Shown here: positions 1 to 12,312 of the stretch, in pieces | Layout of the letters: each line of letters opens with the position of its first letter | How positions within the stretch are numbered: the first letter of the stretch is position 1 | Source of the DNA: Coptis chinensis | Lineage: Eukaryota; Streptophyta; Magnoliopsida; Ranunculales; Ranunculaceae | Length of the DNA: 64,000 nucleotides | NCBI GenBank assembly: GCA_015680905.1 | Contig: CM027384.1 | Location: 64,735,001-64,799,000, forward strand | Direction of reading: 5' to 3' | The notes under the pieces: generated by a model | Database searches by the model: none | Seen by the model: the letters and a program-made list of their open reading frames with translations, nothing else | Told to the model about the DNA's origin: nothing | Made by a program: the position numbers and the translations under genes

Positions 1-964
1 GTATTATACCTAAACTAAAATCGACTCTTGTATTGCATAATAAATCGATTTCGACAATACTCATTGAGATTGCGAATGTCCTATAGAGAGCGACTTTACC
101 CGTAGGTTTAGAAACAACTTACCCAACTCAGATTTTAACCCTCGTTGGAATGTTCTCCTCTTTCTTGACAAAATCGACTTATTAGACAAGACCGTTAATG
201 CGTTATCGTAGAAAATATCAAACATGTAACAAGAAACATTTATCGTTAGAAAGACATATACCCATGCAATACAGTACCATTAATATGTAAATATACATTC
301 ATATGCAATTCATGTCCGTGTAATCGTATATAAATATTTACCGGTATACGAACTTGATTCATGCATAATTCTAGGCTAAAACTTAAATAATAATCCATAA
401 ATATTTCCTAATACTATATACATGGCATACATGCAGAAAAACATAAAAAAAAAAAATTACACTAATACTGAAAATTGGAACCTGTAGCTTCCCGCGTTTT
501 CGCCCTTGAACTGAAACAAACGTTTCAATTCGTCGATGCGATTAATCCCAAAGGATTATCGAATTTTTCATGTACAGGATCAGATATTTAGGCCTGGAAA
601 TGTAGCAAGATAGATCTGTAGATGCTGGTGGTTGAACAGGAGCAGCAAAAAAGAAAAATCACTTTCATGGGCTGAGTTACACTACTTGTACGACTACACA
701 CCCGCGCACGCGTATCAAGTAATCCACAGTAAGTTCAATTTTTTATGGAAGTCTTATAATCTCCTGTAGTTTTGTTTCCCAGTCCTAACTTTGTGTACCT
801 GCAAGTGGAACGAAAAAATTTAAATCGAACAGGTCTATTGTAAGTGAAAAAAATACGAATTTGAACTAAAAAATGCAAACGAACGACAAGGAAAGGAATG
901 AAGAGAATGGGGGTTCCCCCTTGATGCAACTTCCGATCTTTAGCATGAGTTCTATGGCTTTAGA
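1..964 (-). mobile_element. Internal leader of Ty3/gypsy element C (body off left edge)
   Basis: This stretch lies on the internal side of the 5' LTR at 982-2433, so it should be the untranslated leader of a minus-strand element whose gag and pol are outside the window. No gag-like reading frame is visible. Related elements A and B in this window have leaders of about 640-710 bases before gag, so a leader of up to about 960 bases is plausible. A short A-run is at about 446-456. The assignment is inferred from position only. Confidence 0.5.
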
Positions 965-979
965 ACAGCAGCGGTGCCA
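965..979 (-). other. Degenerate primer-binding site of element C (tRNA-Asp type)
   Basis: The plus strand reads CAGCAGCGGTGCCA just inside the LTR. It resembles the 3' end of plant tRNA-Asp (GGCAACGGCGCCA) with about three mismatches. The same position relative to the LTR is occupied by a closer tRNA-Asp match in elements A and B, which supports the call. Confidence 0.5.
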
Positions 980-981
980 TT

Positions 982-1632
982 TGATATAAGCTTGGAGAAC
1001 ACTACTTAGAGTTTTGAACTCTCTAAATTAATGTAAAAGCAATCAAGATTCCTTACTCACGATCTTCGTTTCGTAGAGTTTGAATAAGGATTCGAACTAA
1101 CCTAAAGCTTAGAACAACTAAAAATTAGATGTTACAATAAAGGGAAATTAAGGAGTAAGGATATAATATAAATGTTAGATTTTTCCTTCCTATACAAACA
1201 TTAATAAAAACATTAACAATGAAAACATGCACTTAATACCGAAATGGAAATTTTAAAGAGAAATTGGAGAGTTAATCCTCTTCATGTGAAACTATCATTA
1301 GTGTTGATTTGAAATAGGTTTTAATTCTTCCTAGACTCATAGACAAGTCCCTAATGGAAAAATAGATTTGATCCCTAGCATGCATGGCTCACTAAATAGC
1401 TCATACATGCTAGCAAGTGAAACCAAACAATGACTTATCTCTAAGCTCATTGCTTGATTTCTAACTAAACTCTACACCAACTACCATTTTGGGGTAGGAT
1501 GTAGAGTTAGTTGTTCTTCCTAAACCTAACAAACCAACAATTGGTTTACCCTCACATGAGTTAGACTAACTCCCCAAAAGGGAAGTTAGATCATGATCCT
1601 TGTGACAAAGACTTATGAACTAATAAAAACAC

Positions 1633-1669
<37 letters not shown>

Positions 1670-2433
1670 AATATCCACAACCAAACTCACTTCTATATTT
1701 TCTAGAAGAACAAGTGTTCCTCCATTAAAACTATTACAAGCTTTTTAATAAAAACCAAAACTAACTTCTCATTTTCACTAAGGAACTAAAATAATACCAT
1801 GTGAGGAAAATAAGTCAAGGGAGTAAATGGAGTGTCCCCCACCCTTGTCTAATTTCTTCTCCATTTTAGAGAAATCTCATTTCCTCCCACGTGAATTATC
1901 AAACCACATTGATTCATTTTTATCTACCACATTAAAACAAAGTGACACCTTGCCTTTTTCTCACTATTAACACCTAATCTAATTTATTACATGCAAGGTA
2001 TCAACTTTGCACCAATAATTTGTTATCTTTGTCTTGATATGCTCCATGATTGATGACTCATCCAATCTTGTGGCCCCGCATAGTGGGTCCATGTGCAGTC
2101 CAGTGGCAGTCCGGTATTTTGGGCAGTTTTACAACTTCCCACCTATGCGTAGAGTTCATCGCCTACGATTATGCGAGCAGCTCTCTTGTCACATTCGGAG
2201 TCCTAGTTCGAGAGGTAGGAGCTTTGGAAGTTTGATGCTTCTACGTGGATTTGGAAGAATTCATATATACGCCGTTCCTCGTGCTTTATTGCAGGTTTAA
2301 CCAATATTTCCATGTTTACTGCAAATACCTGCAAAAGTATGAAAACATATTTATTTCATGATTATTAAACACATAATGAACCAAATTTATATGTCTCAAT
2401 CGGTTTTCATAATACACTTTTGGGTGCTTATCA
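982..2433 (-). mobile_element. 5' LTR of Ty3/gypsy element C
   Basis: The segment starts TGATATAAGC and ends GCTTATCA, the same TGATA...TATCA ends as the LTRs of elements A and B. The primer-site remnant lies on its left, so the element points to the minus strand and its body lies to the left of the window. The right end abuts the protease frame of element A, which stops immediately because the LTR begins with TGA on the minus strand. The partner LTR and target duplication cannot be checked here. Confidence 0.7.
1636..1666. repeat. (AG)n microsatellite inside LTR C
   Basis: About fifteen uninterrupted AG units. It is a simple sequence repeat and likely length-variable. Confidence 0.95.
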
Positions 2434-3417
2434 ATGGCCAAAAGACAAGGACATCGAACCATTTCGGCAGTTTATAAGCGCGTTGGCAGTTGCCAAAAAT
2501 GGACGCCCTAAGATGATCGGAACAGAGTCATTAACAACTTCTATATCGAAGTTAACAAAATCAGTAGGATAGTAGAAATCCTGGACCTTAACTAGCACGT
2601 TTTCAACCACACCCTTAGGATACTTAATAGACCTATCCGCTAATTGCAATGTCATTTGAGTAGGTTGCATCTCCTGTAGACCTATTTGTTTGTATAAATA
2701 ATACGGGAGTAAGTTGACACTTGGCCCCAGATCTAATAAAGTGGTGGTCGTATGAGAATCTCCTAAGGTGCATTGTACAATAGGACGACCAGGGTCCTTG
2801 TACTTCACAATTCTATTATGTTCTGTTAAAGTTGGAAATTGTTCAGTTAGAAAGGCGTCTTTAGGAATATTTGTCCTACGCCTACTAGTGCACAACTCCT
2901 TAAGAAACTTAGCGTGGTGAGGTAATTTTTTAATTGCTTCGAGAAAGCGTAGGTTAATCGTTAGATTCTTGAATACTTCCCTAATCTCGTCAAAGTTTGT
3001 ATCTCTGTTTAACATAGCTAATTTATGGGGAAACGGTGGTATCTCTCTATGCTTAGTGTATGATTCAACTGGATGTCTAACCTTTGCTTTTTGTTTCTTA
3101 GGTTGTGTTTTAACTGGTACCTCTACAGGGGTAGGCTCTTCAGTTTCCATTTCGGTATTTAGTTCAATCTCCTGTGTAGGGACTACTTGTGGGGTAACTA
3201 TAAGCATAGTTACATTGTTGTCAACCACTCTACCAGAACGGAGAGTGGTGATGGCATTTTGCTCACCTACGTTTACATTTTTCGTACTAGTATTACCGTT
3301 CACCTCAAAGGCTGTGTTTGGTGTTTTAGGATTAGGTATAAACTTGTCCCGAAACACACCTTTGGGTTGTACTTTCTCTTGAGCTAGCTGCTGTAAGGAA
3401 AGTTGGATGGCTTGCAA
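2434..3417 (-). pseudogene. Ty3/gypsy element A: gag C-terminus and retropepsin, truncated by element C
   Basis: The minus-strand frame encodes the end of gag and an aspartic protease that would mature the element's polyprotein. The retropepsin region reads DLGPSVNLLPYYLY and later IILGRPFLATANALI, the two hallmark blocks (catalytic D-[ST]-G-like, then hydrophobic-G). The usual alanine or serine after DLG is proline here, and the family normally has DLGASVNLLP, so activity is doubtful. The frame ends at a TGA that is the first codon of the inserted LTR C. Upstream the same frame is interrupted by a TAA near 3428. The linker region is rich in proline, glutamate and valine. Reverse transcriptase and integrase of this element must lie beyond element C, off the window. 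Confidence 0.85.
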
Positions 3418-3419
3418 AA

Positions 3420-4109
3420 TCTGTTGTTAAGATTGCATAAAGGTATCGAAACGATCCGGTTGTGGAAGAGTGTTAGCTATAGGTTGTGTGACAGGAACTA
3501 TGTCACGTTGATTATTTATGGGTGGGTTATGATAGTTATTATTATTAACTGGAACAATACCTCGATTTGTATTATAATTATTATTGTTATAATTATTATA
3601 ATTACCCTGACCTTGTGCTTGACCTTATCGTGGTTACGCTTGGTTGTTATAATTATTATAATTACCCTGACCTTGTCCTTGTCGTGGTGGAGGTTGGTTA
3701 TAATTGTTTGCTTGCCTAACATTTTGATTATTAAATCCTGGAGTTGTTACTTGTTGATTATTTCTCCAACTGAAGTTGGGGTGTTGTCTCCAAGGGGCGT
3801 TAGGAATAAGATAACTATTAATTGAGCAAACGTTATCTTGTTGTAATGTTTGTTGTTCCTAAACGAAAGGACAATAGGAGTCGGGGTGCTATGGACTCAA
3901 ATAGAAATTACATGGGTTGGAGTTGACATTCATGATGGGGATAGGTTTTTGTTGGACAAAAATAATCTCTACCTTTTTAGTTAGAGATTCGATTAAATTT
4001 TTAAGTTCTGGATCGGGTTTCATCTCAAACATACCGGTGGCTTTAGCTGTTGTAGAAGAACTAGCGGAACGGGATATATCATCACTACCCCAATTATTAT
4101 TTTGCTTAG
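3420..4109 (-). pseudogene. Ty3/gypsy element A: gag C-terminal half (Asn-rich linker)
   Basis: Minus-strand translation gives an asparagine-, tyrosine- and proline-rich linker typical of the region after the gag core in Athila-like elements. Two near-identical subrepeats of about 60 bases (about 3587-3640 and 3648-3701) encode repeated Tyr-Asn-Asn units. At its upstream edge the reading frame is cut exactly by the LTR of element B at 4110 and resumes in frame at 15,955 (QTK on one side, QNNNWG on the other). Several stops interrupt it, so it is not functional. Confidence 0.75.
4105..4109. repeat. Target-site duplication CTTAG (left copy) of element B
   Basis: CTTAG immediately precedes the LTR at 4110 and is repeated at 15,955-15,959 directly after the other LTR. 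Five bases is the expected duplication size for a Ty3/gypsy integrase. Confidence 0.95.
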
Positions 4110-5792
4110 TGATAGAAAATTAGTCAGTCTAAATTAATAGACTAATCTAACCCTAGTTATACCGCAAGCGCACAGCTATCGTTGAATATAGTTGCGGCTT
4201 GAGCGAATTCGATCCCACGAGGGATTGCTACTCGGAGACAATTGAATACTAAAATATTACCTAACCTAATTCGAACAATATTTGTTTTATGGAAGTTTGA
4301 GTTACTATTAACTAAAATTAACTAATTACTACGAAAGCAATAAATTAAATGGATTAACTATTAACGAAGAAAACACTAAGGCATTCGAATCCACCCTAGA
4401 CCGTTGTAGATTATCCTAGTTTAATTAATTTTAAAGTTCTCTTTTTAATACGAGTAGCATGAGGGAAAGGTAACCCTTGCTTGCTCGAAGATGTGAGCGT
4501 GTAATTCTTAAACAATTCTAACAAATCGTATTAATTGAATTTCAAACAACGATATAAACCCCTAGCAAAAATTGTCTTTTTACAGTACAACTTCTCACAG
4601 GTTTAAATAAACTTTAGAACCGAAGCTTCGATATCAACAGAAACTTAATCCAACAATTGACTAGTCTAGACATGGATTAAACATGCAGGATATAATCAAT
4701 GATAGAATTTCTACAGAAATCAGATAATTCAATTAATTATTTACTGTAAACTTAAGTCAGAGAACAATAACCCAATTAAACTTAGAAAACCTACGCAAAT
4801 CTAGGGCTTCATCTAAGCCCTAGCTTTGAATTTAGCTAGACATGATAAGTAGAACAGTAAAAACAGAAAAGAATAAACCCATTGATAAATCCAATAGAGT
4901 CTCATTGGGTTGGTTTATCTTCTTACGCTCCTTCGTTCCACTCAAAGTCTCGGCCTCTGCCCGCCTTCAATGCGGCGCCACTGGCGCTTTTTTTTCCAAA
5001 TTTCTCGACCTGTATTTCTGTGTTGTCCCCCCCTCTCTCTTTTCTCTCTTGTTTATATAATGGATTGGTTATGACCGGTGTTTGACTTGAATGGGATTCA
5101 AGTCGGTGGCGAAGAGTTCGGGTTTGGATCAGTTTTAGTCAAGTCGGTCTTTGTTTTGTGAGAAAGATAGATGGTAGTGATCCCGTGGCAGCTAGGTACT
5201 AATGTGGGATTTAATGATTGGTTATGGGCTGATTTTGGAAGGTCGTATTCGATTAAGAGATGATGTCTTTGGTTCAAATTGGAAATCCCATTTTCTGTTC
5301 GTGAGAATCAGAGTTCGAGAAGGAAACTAGAGCTTTGATCGGGTGGTCCGGTAAGCTGATTTGGTGAGTGCAGGCGCGTGTTCAATTTGGTCGGCCGAAA
5401 TTTGAGGGATCGGTTTCTCTGTTGTGCGAATTCAGTTTGGAGAATGAAACCAAAGTTTCTGTTCGTGAGCGAAGGGTGGAGAAACATAAGGTCTGATTCG
5501 GTGCTCTCATGTGGACATGAACCGGTATGGCCATTAGTTGTTAACTGGTTCGGTCCAACCTTTTAACTCTCTATACTGGGCTTTGGTCACTTGGGCTTAG
5601 TCAAGCGCTAGGAAATAGAGGCCCTCTCTATAGCACAATCAGTCAACTTCCAGCACTTTTCAACCTGTTCACGCATTCATACCATTTCTGCAAAAACCAA
5701 GGAAACACGATAATCAATAATTTAAATTATATAAAATAACCGGACTAACTCATATAAAATTGAAGGAATATGTAATAATTCTGCACTTATCA
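4110..5792 (-). repeat. 3' LTR of element B
   Basis: About 1683 bases from TGATAGAAAATTAG to GCACTTATCA. It is collinear with 14,280-15,954 at high identity. Differences are mostly small clustered patches of 1-6 bases rather than scattered substitutions. Confidence 0.95.
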
Positions 5793-5808
5793 AATACCCC
5801 CAAACTTA
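5793..5808 (-). other. Polypurine tract of element B
   Basis: On the minus strand the sequence directly before the 3' LTR reads AAGTTTGGGGGTATT, a purine-rich G-run in the position where plus-strand DNA synthesis is primed. The exact limits are approximate. Confidence 0.7.
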
Positions 5809-6666
5809 CATTTTGCTAGTCCTCGAGCAAAACTAAAACTAAACTAATGACAAAAACAAAAATTCTAACTCACTTTCGTAGGAATCACGATTACACTTTG
5901 CATGTGTAACAAGCCTTTTAAACCCCTAGGTTACCCCTAGTGGACGAGTTTAGTCTCGTGAGGGTTTTCAGAAACGGTACCCACAAACATTAACATAGCA
6001 TAACCAATGGTGAAATAATTTTCTCAGAGATAAAATCTTTTTCGCCCACTACTAAACAAGTTCAAAAATCAGCAATTGTCACAGTTTACATCATCATTAC
6101 CAAGACTCATCACTACTTCCAAAGATAGAAATCATTGATTACTACTCCAAACCAAAGCGTGTGTGTGTGTTTAGCCAAACTAATACAAGCTCATATCCAA
6201 GTAACGGCATTCCTAACTTACTATCCAAAGAATATATCAACCTCAATCCTCACCATTCATACACTCACAAGAAAGTCTCTCTTTAGATAAGTTTTCAATT
6301 TTACCTCCTCAGATGCGCGGGAAATGAGTAAAATAATAGAACATCCCACATACTTAGCTAGAAAGACGGACTTATAAAATTTCAAAAACAAATTAGTCTC
6401 ATAGAAAGAACATCAATCACATGTGAAGTGTCGGGTCCTTCACTTTAGCATCCTCTCACCTATTCTACACTTCATATCATACTTTTGTGATAAGTCCGGG
6501 TATTAAGGCGGGGCTTAGGATTGGTTGACAAGAAAAGGGTAAAAAGGAATCAAAAATTTCTGAGAATAAACTAAAGACCATCTTGTACTTGACCTTCATG
6601 GAAAATTTCTTCACTTTGTAGATCACATTACTTGACTTTCTCACTACTTTTGCTCACTTTTTCTCA

Positions 6667-6670
<4 letters not shown>

Positions 6671-6704
<34 letters not shown>
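6671..6704. repeat. 34-nt T homopolymer
   Basis: Uninterrupted T run in the element B tail. Length is likely unstable and may be misestimated by sequencing. Confidence 0.95.
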
Positions 6705-6705
<1 letters not shown>

Positions 6706-7379
6706 AGCAAAAAAGGAATGATTTTCTTCATTTGATTTTGGTAAATTTTCCTTCCGAATCTTCTTTCTTCTAGCTTTCTCCTTAGTCTTTTAGAAATTCT
6801 CAGAAATATGGGTAAGGCCAATAATATGGGTTTACACTCCATATCTGGAGTTGGGTTAAGTATAGTTGGTTTGAGAAGAAAAGGCTTAATTAATATATAA
6901 GGCTCAAAAGGGGTTAACATGATGATCCTACTAGGTGGGATAAGTAAAGGCTAATTGGTTCACTACTTGACTTATCAATATGATATTCCGCTTCGAATAG
7001 ACTACAAGACCTAATGGCTATCTCCCCAGTTGATGTCACTTCGTGATCGACCAAATTAAGAAAATGAGACCATACAACGAATTTAAGCACAGAAGAATGA
7101 TTGAGTCAACTTGGACTCAGAATTTACGTAAAAACTCTCCAAGAAATTCAAAGGCTCAAGTCTCATTGGTTAAGTCTCTATATTCCTCTTCTAGTTCACT
7201 AGGAGATTAAATTACTCTTCAATTTGACATGTATCAGGTGGCTAATAGTGCAAATTTCACTTGGGCTTAGACTTCATCAACAAAATCTATTTCTAGAGGT
7301 AGAAAATAGTCTAAAAGCAACAATAACTTCAAAAGTGATTCTTAACTTCATAGATTCCTTGAAAATTAGTGGCTTTAGA

Positions 7380-7386
<7 letters not shown>

Positions 7387-7437
<51 letters not shown>
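7387..7437. repeat. 51-nt T homopolymer
   Basis: Uninterrupted T run of about 51 bases in the element B tail. The poly-Phe frame across it is an artefact. Confidence 0.95.
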
Positions 7438-7443
<6 letters not shown>

Positions 7444-8184
7444 CTCATCATAGAAAATCACCATTAATCATACCATGTTGGACATTTATTTTTCGCTAAA
7501 CAAACATTTTGTTCCCACCCCCAAACTTCTTATAGACATTGTCCTCAATGTTAACATAGATACGGAATTTAAAAGATAACAACATAGACAAGTAAAAGTA
7601 TATAAGGAAAGAGGTTACCAAGAGCTTCCAAAGACGAAAAATACACCTGTAGAAATTAGTACCTCACAAAAGATATCACAATGATAATATAAAAGAGGAC
7701 CCAGTTACTACAATGACTAAAATGTGTCACGTGTCTCATCCCATAGAGTTACACGTCTCTAAAAAGGCAGAGAAAAGGTGCTAGAGTGGAATGCATGATA
7801 CACGTGCACAAAAGACTCAACAAAAATAAAAACATGGGTTGCCTCCCATAAGCTTCTGATTAACGCCTCTAGCGGGGCGAAATGCTTCGCACACCCAATT
7901 CTTAGATTAGCATTTTGTCTACCAACTAAACACAAAATGAACTCCCCAAAATTGAAAAAATTTCGACAGAGTCTCCTTTGTATTTTCGACATTTCATAAA
8001 TACAAAACCTGTCATAACCTGAAAATCACAATAATATGTTTCTCATTGGTTAACCCAAATGGAGACTAGGGGCTGGAATGAAATATTTGGGAGCAATACG
8101 AAGTGACTCTTACAAAAGAAAAGTAAAACCTAAAAACAACGAAAAACAAAACCTAAACTACTAAAATACAACAAGCATACTCCT

Positions 8185-8412
8185 TTAGTCATGATAAACA
8201 GGATCAATAAGATCCACTTCTTCCACATCCTTATTAGCAAAACCATCAAGATATGGTTTCAAGCGTTCACCATTAACCTTAAACATACGACCATCCGTAG
8301 GATCCTCTATCTCAACAGCTCCATAAGGAAAAACAGTTTTAACAATGAAAGGACCAGTCCACCTAGAACGTAACTTACCAGGAAAAAGACGCAAACGAGA
8401 ATTATATAGCAA
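8185..8412 (-). pseudogene. Element B integrase C-terminal region
   Basis: The minus-strand frame contains [18 protein letters not shown] followed by GAVEIEDP and [12 protein letters not shown]. This is the conserved integrase C-terminal segment of plant Ty3/gypsy elements of the Athila/Tat group. It lies directly downstream of the integrase core at 8543-9673 but is out of frame with it by at least one shift in 8413-8542. It would normally be the end of the pol polyprotein. Confidence 0.85.
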
Positions 8413-8542
8413 AACTTTTTGATTAGGTTCAAAGGACTTGCGAAGAATAGATTTATCATGAAAAATCTTAGTCCGCTCCTTGTAAATCTTGGCATTCTCA
8501 TATGCCTCATTCCTTAACTCAGCTAACTCATTTAATTGAAGC

Positions 8543-9673
8543 TTACGTTGTGAACCTCGCTTCTACGCATGTCAAAGTTAAAAGTTTTAATGGCCCGAAA
8601 GCACGATGTTCTAATTCCACAGGCAAATGACATGCCTTCCCAAACACAAGCCTATAAGGAGACATACCAATGGGAGTCTTATAAGCAGTCCTATAAGCCC
8701 AAAGGGAATCATTAAGACGTTGAGACCAATCCTTACGGTCAGGTCGTACCGTCTTTTCTAAAATCCGTTTAATTTCCCTATTAGATACTTCAACTTGGCC
8801 ACTAGTTTGGGGATGGTAAGGGGTAGCAAGTTTATGAGTAATAGAGTACTTTTTCATTAAAGATTCAAACGCACGATTTGTAAAATGAGTACCATTATCA
8901 CTTATAATTGCACGAGGAGTACCAAAACGAGAAAATATATTATATTTCAAAAAGTTAACTACAACCTTGTGATCATTCGTTTTACATGGCACTGCCTCAA
9001 CCCACTTAGAAACATAATCTACCGCGACGAGGATATAAAGATAACCAAAGGAAGGTGGAAAAGGACCCATGAAGTCTATACCCCACACATCAAAAAGTTC
9101 AACAACCAAAATAGGGGAAAGAGGCATCATGTTCCTATGGGAAATATTACCCGTACGCTGACATCGATCACATCCTAAACAAAACTCATGTGCATCTCTA
9201 AAGAGAGTAGGCCAATAAAAACCACACTGCAAAACCTTAGCAGCCGTCTTCTTAGGACCAAAGTGACCACCACATGCATGGTCATGGCAAAAGGAGAGAA
9301 TACTACGAAACTCACTCTCCGGAACACATCTCCTAATAATATTATCAGGGCATGATTTAAACAAGTATGGGTCATCCCAGGAAAAATACTTAACCTCAGC
9401 AAGAAACTTAGATTTATCTTGTTTTCTCCAATGAGAAGGAAACTGACCTATAACAAGATAATTAACAATATCTGCATACCAAGGCAACTGGGAGACATCA
9501 AAAAGTTGCTCATCAGGGAAGGACTCATTCAAAGGCAAAAGACTAGTAGAAGACTCTACTATAAGCCTAGACAAGTGGTCAATTCGACCACCGCTTCTCT
9601 CACCACTTTTATCCCTAATCTCAATGTCAAACTCTTGTAATAAGAGGACCCAACGAATAAGACGCTTTAGCAT
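8543..9673 (-). pseudogene. Element B integrase (with end of RNase H)
   Basis: An integrase that would insert element DNA into the genome. The amino-terminal zinc-binding HHCC module is visible ([10 protein letters not shown] near residue 131-139, then CLGCDRC near 165-171). The catalytic D,D,E set is present: D about 200 in GIDFMGP, D about 259 in SDNGTHF, and E about 295 in QVEVSN, giving the expected 35-residue D-E spacing. The first 30 residues ([12 protein letters not shown]) belong to the RNase H/integrase junction. The core is open for 376 codons and the catalytic set looks intact, but it is separated from RNase H and from its own C-terminus by frameshifts. The carboxy end changes frame after about residue 362. 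Confidence 0.92.
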
Positions 9674-9694
9674 CCTTTTTAGAAAGAAGATACT

Positions 9695-9931
9695 TCAAAG
9701 CCGAATGATCAAGAAAAACACGACAACCTTAGACCCTATGAGATAAGACCTAAACTTGTCTAAAGCAAACACAACAGCTAACAACTCCTTTTCGGTTGTA
9801 GTGTAATTCATTTGGGCATCATTAAGAGTTCGACTTCGATAATAAATTACATGGGGCAATTTATCAAACCGTTGACCTAAAAACAGCCCCAATAGCATAA
9901 TCCGACGATCACACATTAACTCAAAAGGCAC
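9695..9931 (-). pseudogene. Element B RNase H fragment
   Basis: The minus-strand frame contains YRSRTLNDAQMNYTTTEKE and LLAVVFALDKFRSYL, the signature of the Ty3/gypsy RNase H domain that degrades template RNA during reverse transcription. The glutamate in TEKE is the expected catalytic position. The frame is short and shifts at both ends, between the reverse transcriptase at 10,110-11,087 and the integrase frame at 9673. The intervening bases 9932-10,109 encode degraded connection-domain sequence. Confidence 0.85.
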
Positions 9932-10109
9932 ACTCCAATCGGTGGTTGTATGATAGGAGCGGTAGTCAATAAATGCTTAAGCTTCTCAAAAGCTTTCAAA
10001 CAATCGTCATCAAAGACAAAAATCGACGCCCTTACCAAGTAAATTGCATAAGGGGACGAGAAATCTTGCTAAAGTCCTTAATGAATCGCCTATAAAATCC
10101 AAAGATGAC

Positions 10110-11087
10110 CTAAAAAGACCTAATATCTTTCACAGTCTTAGGTGGTGGAAGACTAGAAATGACATCAATTTTTGCCTTATCAACCTCAATGCCTTTACTA
10201 GAAACGATATGACCAAGAACAATACCCTGTTGAACCATAAAATGACATTTCTCCCAATTCAACACCAGATTCTTCTCCTTGCACCTAATTAATACTAATT
10301 CCAAATGGTGCAAACCCTCATCAAAAGAATCACCAAATACAGAGAAGTCATCCATAAACACCTCAAGAAACCTCTCTACCATGTCAGAAAAAATGCTAAG
10401 CATGCATCTCTGGAAGGTACCAGGTGCATTACATAACCCAAATGGCATACGACGGTAGGCAAAAGTTCCAAAAGGACAAGTAAAAGTAGTCTTTTCTTGA
10501 TCCTCAGGTGTAATACATATTTGGTAATAACCGGAATAACCATCGAGAAAACAATAATACTGATGACCGGCTAACCGTTCGAGCATCTGGTCAATAAAAG
10601 GAAGAGGAAAGTGATCTTTCCTAGTGGCTAGATTCAACTTACGATAGTCAATACAAAAACGCCACCCAGTAGTCATACGGGTAGGAACTAACTCGCCATT
10701 CACATTCTTAACTACCGTAATACCAGACTTCTTAGGTACAACCTGAACCGGACTCACCCATTGACTATCGGAGATGGGATAAATGATACCCGCATCTAAC
10801 AACTTAAGAACCTCGGCTCTCACTACCTCTCTCATGTTAGGATTAAGCCGTCTCTGGAACTCACGGGTTGGTTTAGCATTATCCTCTAGATGAATATGAT
10901 GCATACAATCAGTGGGGCTGATCCCGTTAATATCAGCAATAGTCCACCCTAGAGCTGTTTTATGGTCTCTAAGAACCCTAATCAACTTACCCTCTTGTTC
11001 ACTATCGAGATTAGACGCAATAATAACAGGCAAGGTCTCAACAGGCCCCAAAAAGACATATTTAAGAGTATCTGGTAATGGTTTCAA
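10110..11087 (-). pseudogene. Element B reverse transcriptase
   Basis: The polymerase domain copies element RNA into DNA. Visible motifs in order are WVSPVQVVPKKSG (about 110-122), FCIDYRKLN (144-152), FLDGYSGYYQI with the first catalytic aspartate (about 182), FAYRRMPFGLCNAPGTFQR (209-227) and FMDDFSVFG with the aspartate pair (about 246-247). YxDD is FMDD here, as is usual for Athila-like elements. The frame is open for 325 codons and all catalytic residues are present. It continues into degraded sequence at the RNase H side. The product would normally be cut from a gag-pol polyprotein by the element's protease. Confidence 0.93.
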
Positions 11088-11124
11088 CTCAAGCTTAGGA
11101 GGACTATCTATGGAAGAAACCGGT

Positions 11125-11554
11125 TTAGACTTCGGAAGGAGAAAGAGGTTCTACCTTGGTTTTCCACTTATTAGTATCTAAGATCGGGGTAGCATCAAGC
11201 AAAGCATTAACTTCACAAATAGAACTATCCACATCAAAATTACCACCAAAATGAGCTAAACAAGACTCAAGAGGGTCATCGGAATAACTCTCTAAGAAAG
11301 TCTTATGGACCACGGACTCAATAAGATTAACTTCCCAAAAATCATCGCTCGGGGAGTTGTTGACCCACATTAAACACGTTAAGCTCGGTAGTCATATTAC
11401 CAAAAGAAAGTTTCAACACTCCATTACGCAGTTAATGATAGCATTAGATGTGGCCAAGAATGGGCGACCTAAGATAACAGAATGTGGTGCTTAGGGTCCC
11501 AACAGTATCTAGAACAATAAAATCAACAGGGAAATAAAACTTGTCAACCTGAAT
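11125..11554 (-). pseudogene. Element B protease-RT linker, broken
   Basis: A minus-strand frame at 11,125-11,370 encodes an acidic linker (for example SDDPLESCLAHFGG) that in this type of element lies between protease and reverse transcriptase. It is separated from the protease frame upstream and the polymerase frame downstream by shifts. The remaining bases to 11,554 encode the second protease block in another frame. No independent function is expected. Confidence 0.6.
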
Positions 11555-12312
11555 CAAAACATCCTCAATAATACCCCGTGGAACTCTCCCGCGCACCTAT
11601 CCGCTAATTGAAGAGTAATGGTGGTGGGTTTTAACTTACCAAGACCAAGCTGTAAATAAACCGAATAGGGTAACAAATTAACACTAGCCCCTAAATCTAG
11701 CAATGCCTTCTCAATCATATGATCACCAATTACGCAAGAAATAGTAGGGCATCCAGGATCTCTAAACTTAGGCGGGGTTTGGTTTTGGATAATGGAGCTC
11801 ACTTGCTCGGTAAGGAAGGCTTTCTTGTGCACATTCAACTTACGTTTCTGTGTGCACAAATCCTTAAGAAACTTGGCATAAGAAGGAACTTGTTTTATGG
11901 CATCAAGTAATGGAATGTTGATTTGAACTTGTTTAAACAGCTCCATCATCTCACTCAAATTAGATACTTTCTTAGCCTGATCTAACCGTTGGGGAAAAGG
12001 AGCTTTTGGTATATAAGAAGGTATAGGACTAGTCTGCACAGGAGTAGGAGGTTCTAAGCTCCCCTTGGAAGTATTACGACTAGTAGTCCCACTTACGTCA
12101 TTCTCCTCCCTTACAATCTCTATAGGATCAGGTCCAACCTCACCATCCTTAGGTACCTCAACCCTATTATCAACCTGTTTACCACTCCTAAGAATAGTAA
12201 TAGACTTGGCTTGCTCCTGGTGGTTCCCTTGGTTCAAGTTAGAACTTATTTCAAATTGTCCCCTAGGATTAGCTCTTGGTTGACTAGGAAACTTACCCCT
12301 TGTCCCTCTCAT
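11554..12312 (-). pseudogene. Element B gag C-terminus and retropepsin
   Basis: The aspartic protease that would mature gag-pol. The motif ALLDLGASVNLLPYSVY carries the catalytic Asp and is the canonical Athila-type form. It is preceded by FLTEQVSSIIQN and KFRDPGCPTI blocks shared with element A. The frame is lost right after LQLADR, where the next residues change frame, so the second half of the protease is not contiguous. The upstream portion is a low-complexity Pro/Ser/Thr gag tail. Confidence 0.85.

Larger units (their letters stand above)
5809..8184 (-). mobile_element. Non-coding 3' tail of element B between integrase and 3' LTR
   Basis: About 2.4 kb without a supported gene. Athila-like elements often carry an extra, envelope-position reading frame here, but I see none; the small frames in this region lack recognisable motifs. 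It contains two very long T homopolymers (6671-6704 and 7387-7437 on the plus strand). A stretch at about 7963-8030 recurs in diverged form at about 39,040-39,115. Confidence 0.75.

Noticed and set aside
6654-6920. Frame ending in poly-lysine
   Set aside because: It reads through the 34-nt homopolymer; no motif.
7224-7439. Frame ending in poly-phenylalanine
   Set aside because: It reads through the 51-nt T homopolymer; no motif.
7759-7992. Possible extra (envelope-position) ORF of element B
   Set aside because: Only 77 codons, with no membrane or signal features and no match to known third ORFs of Athila-like elements.
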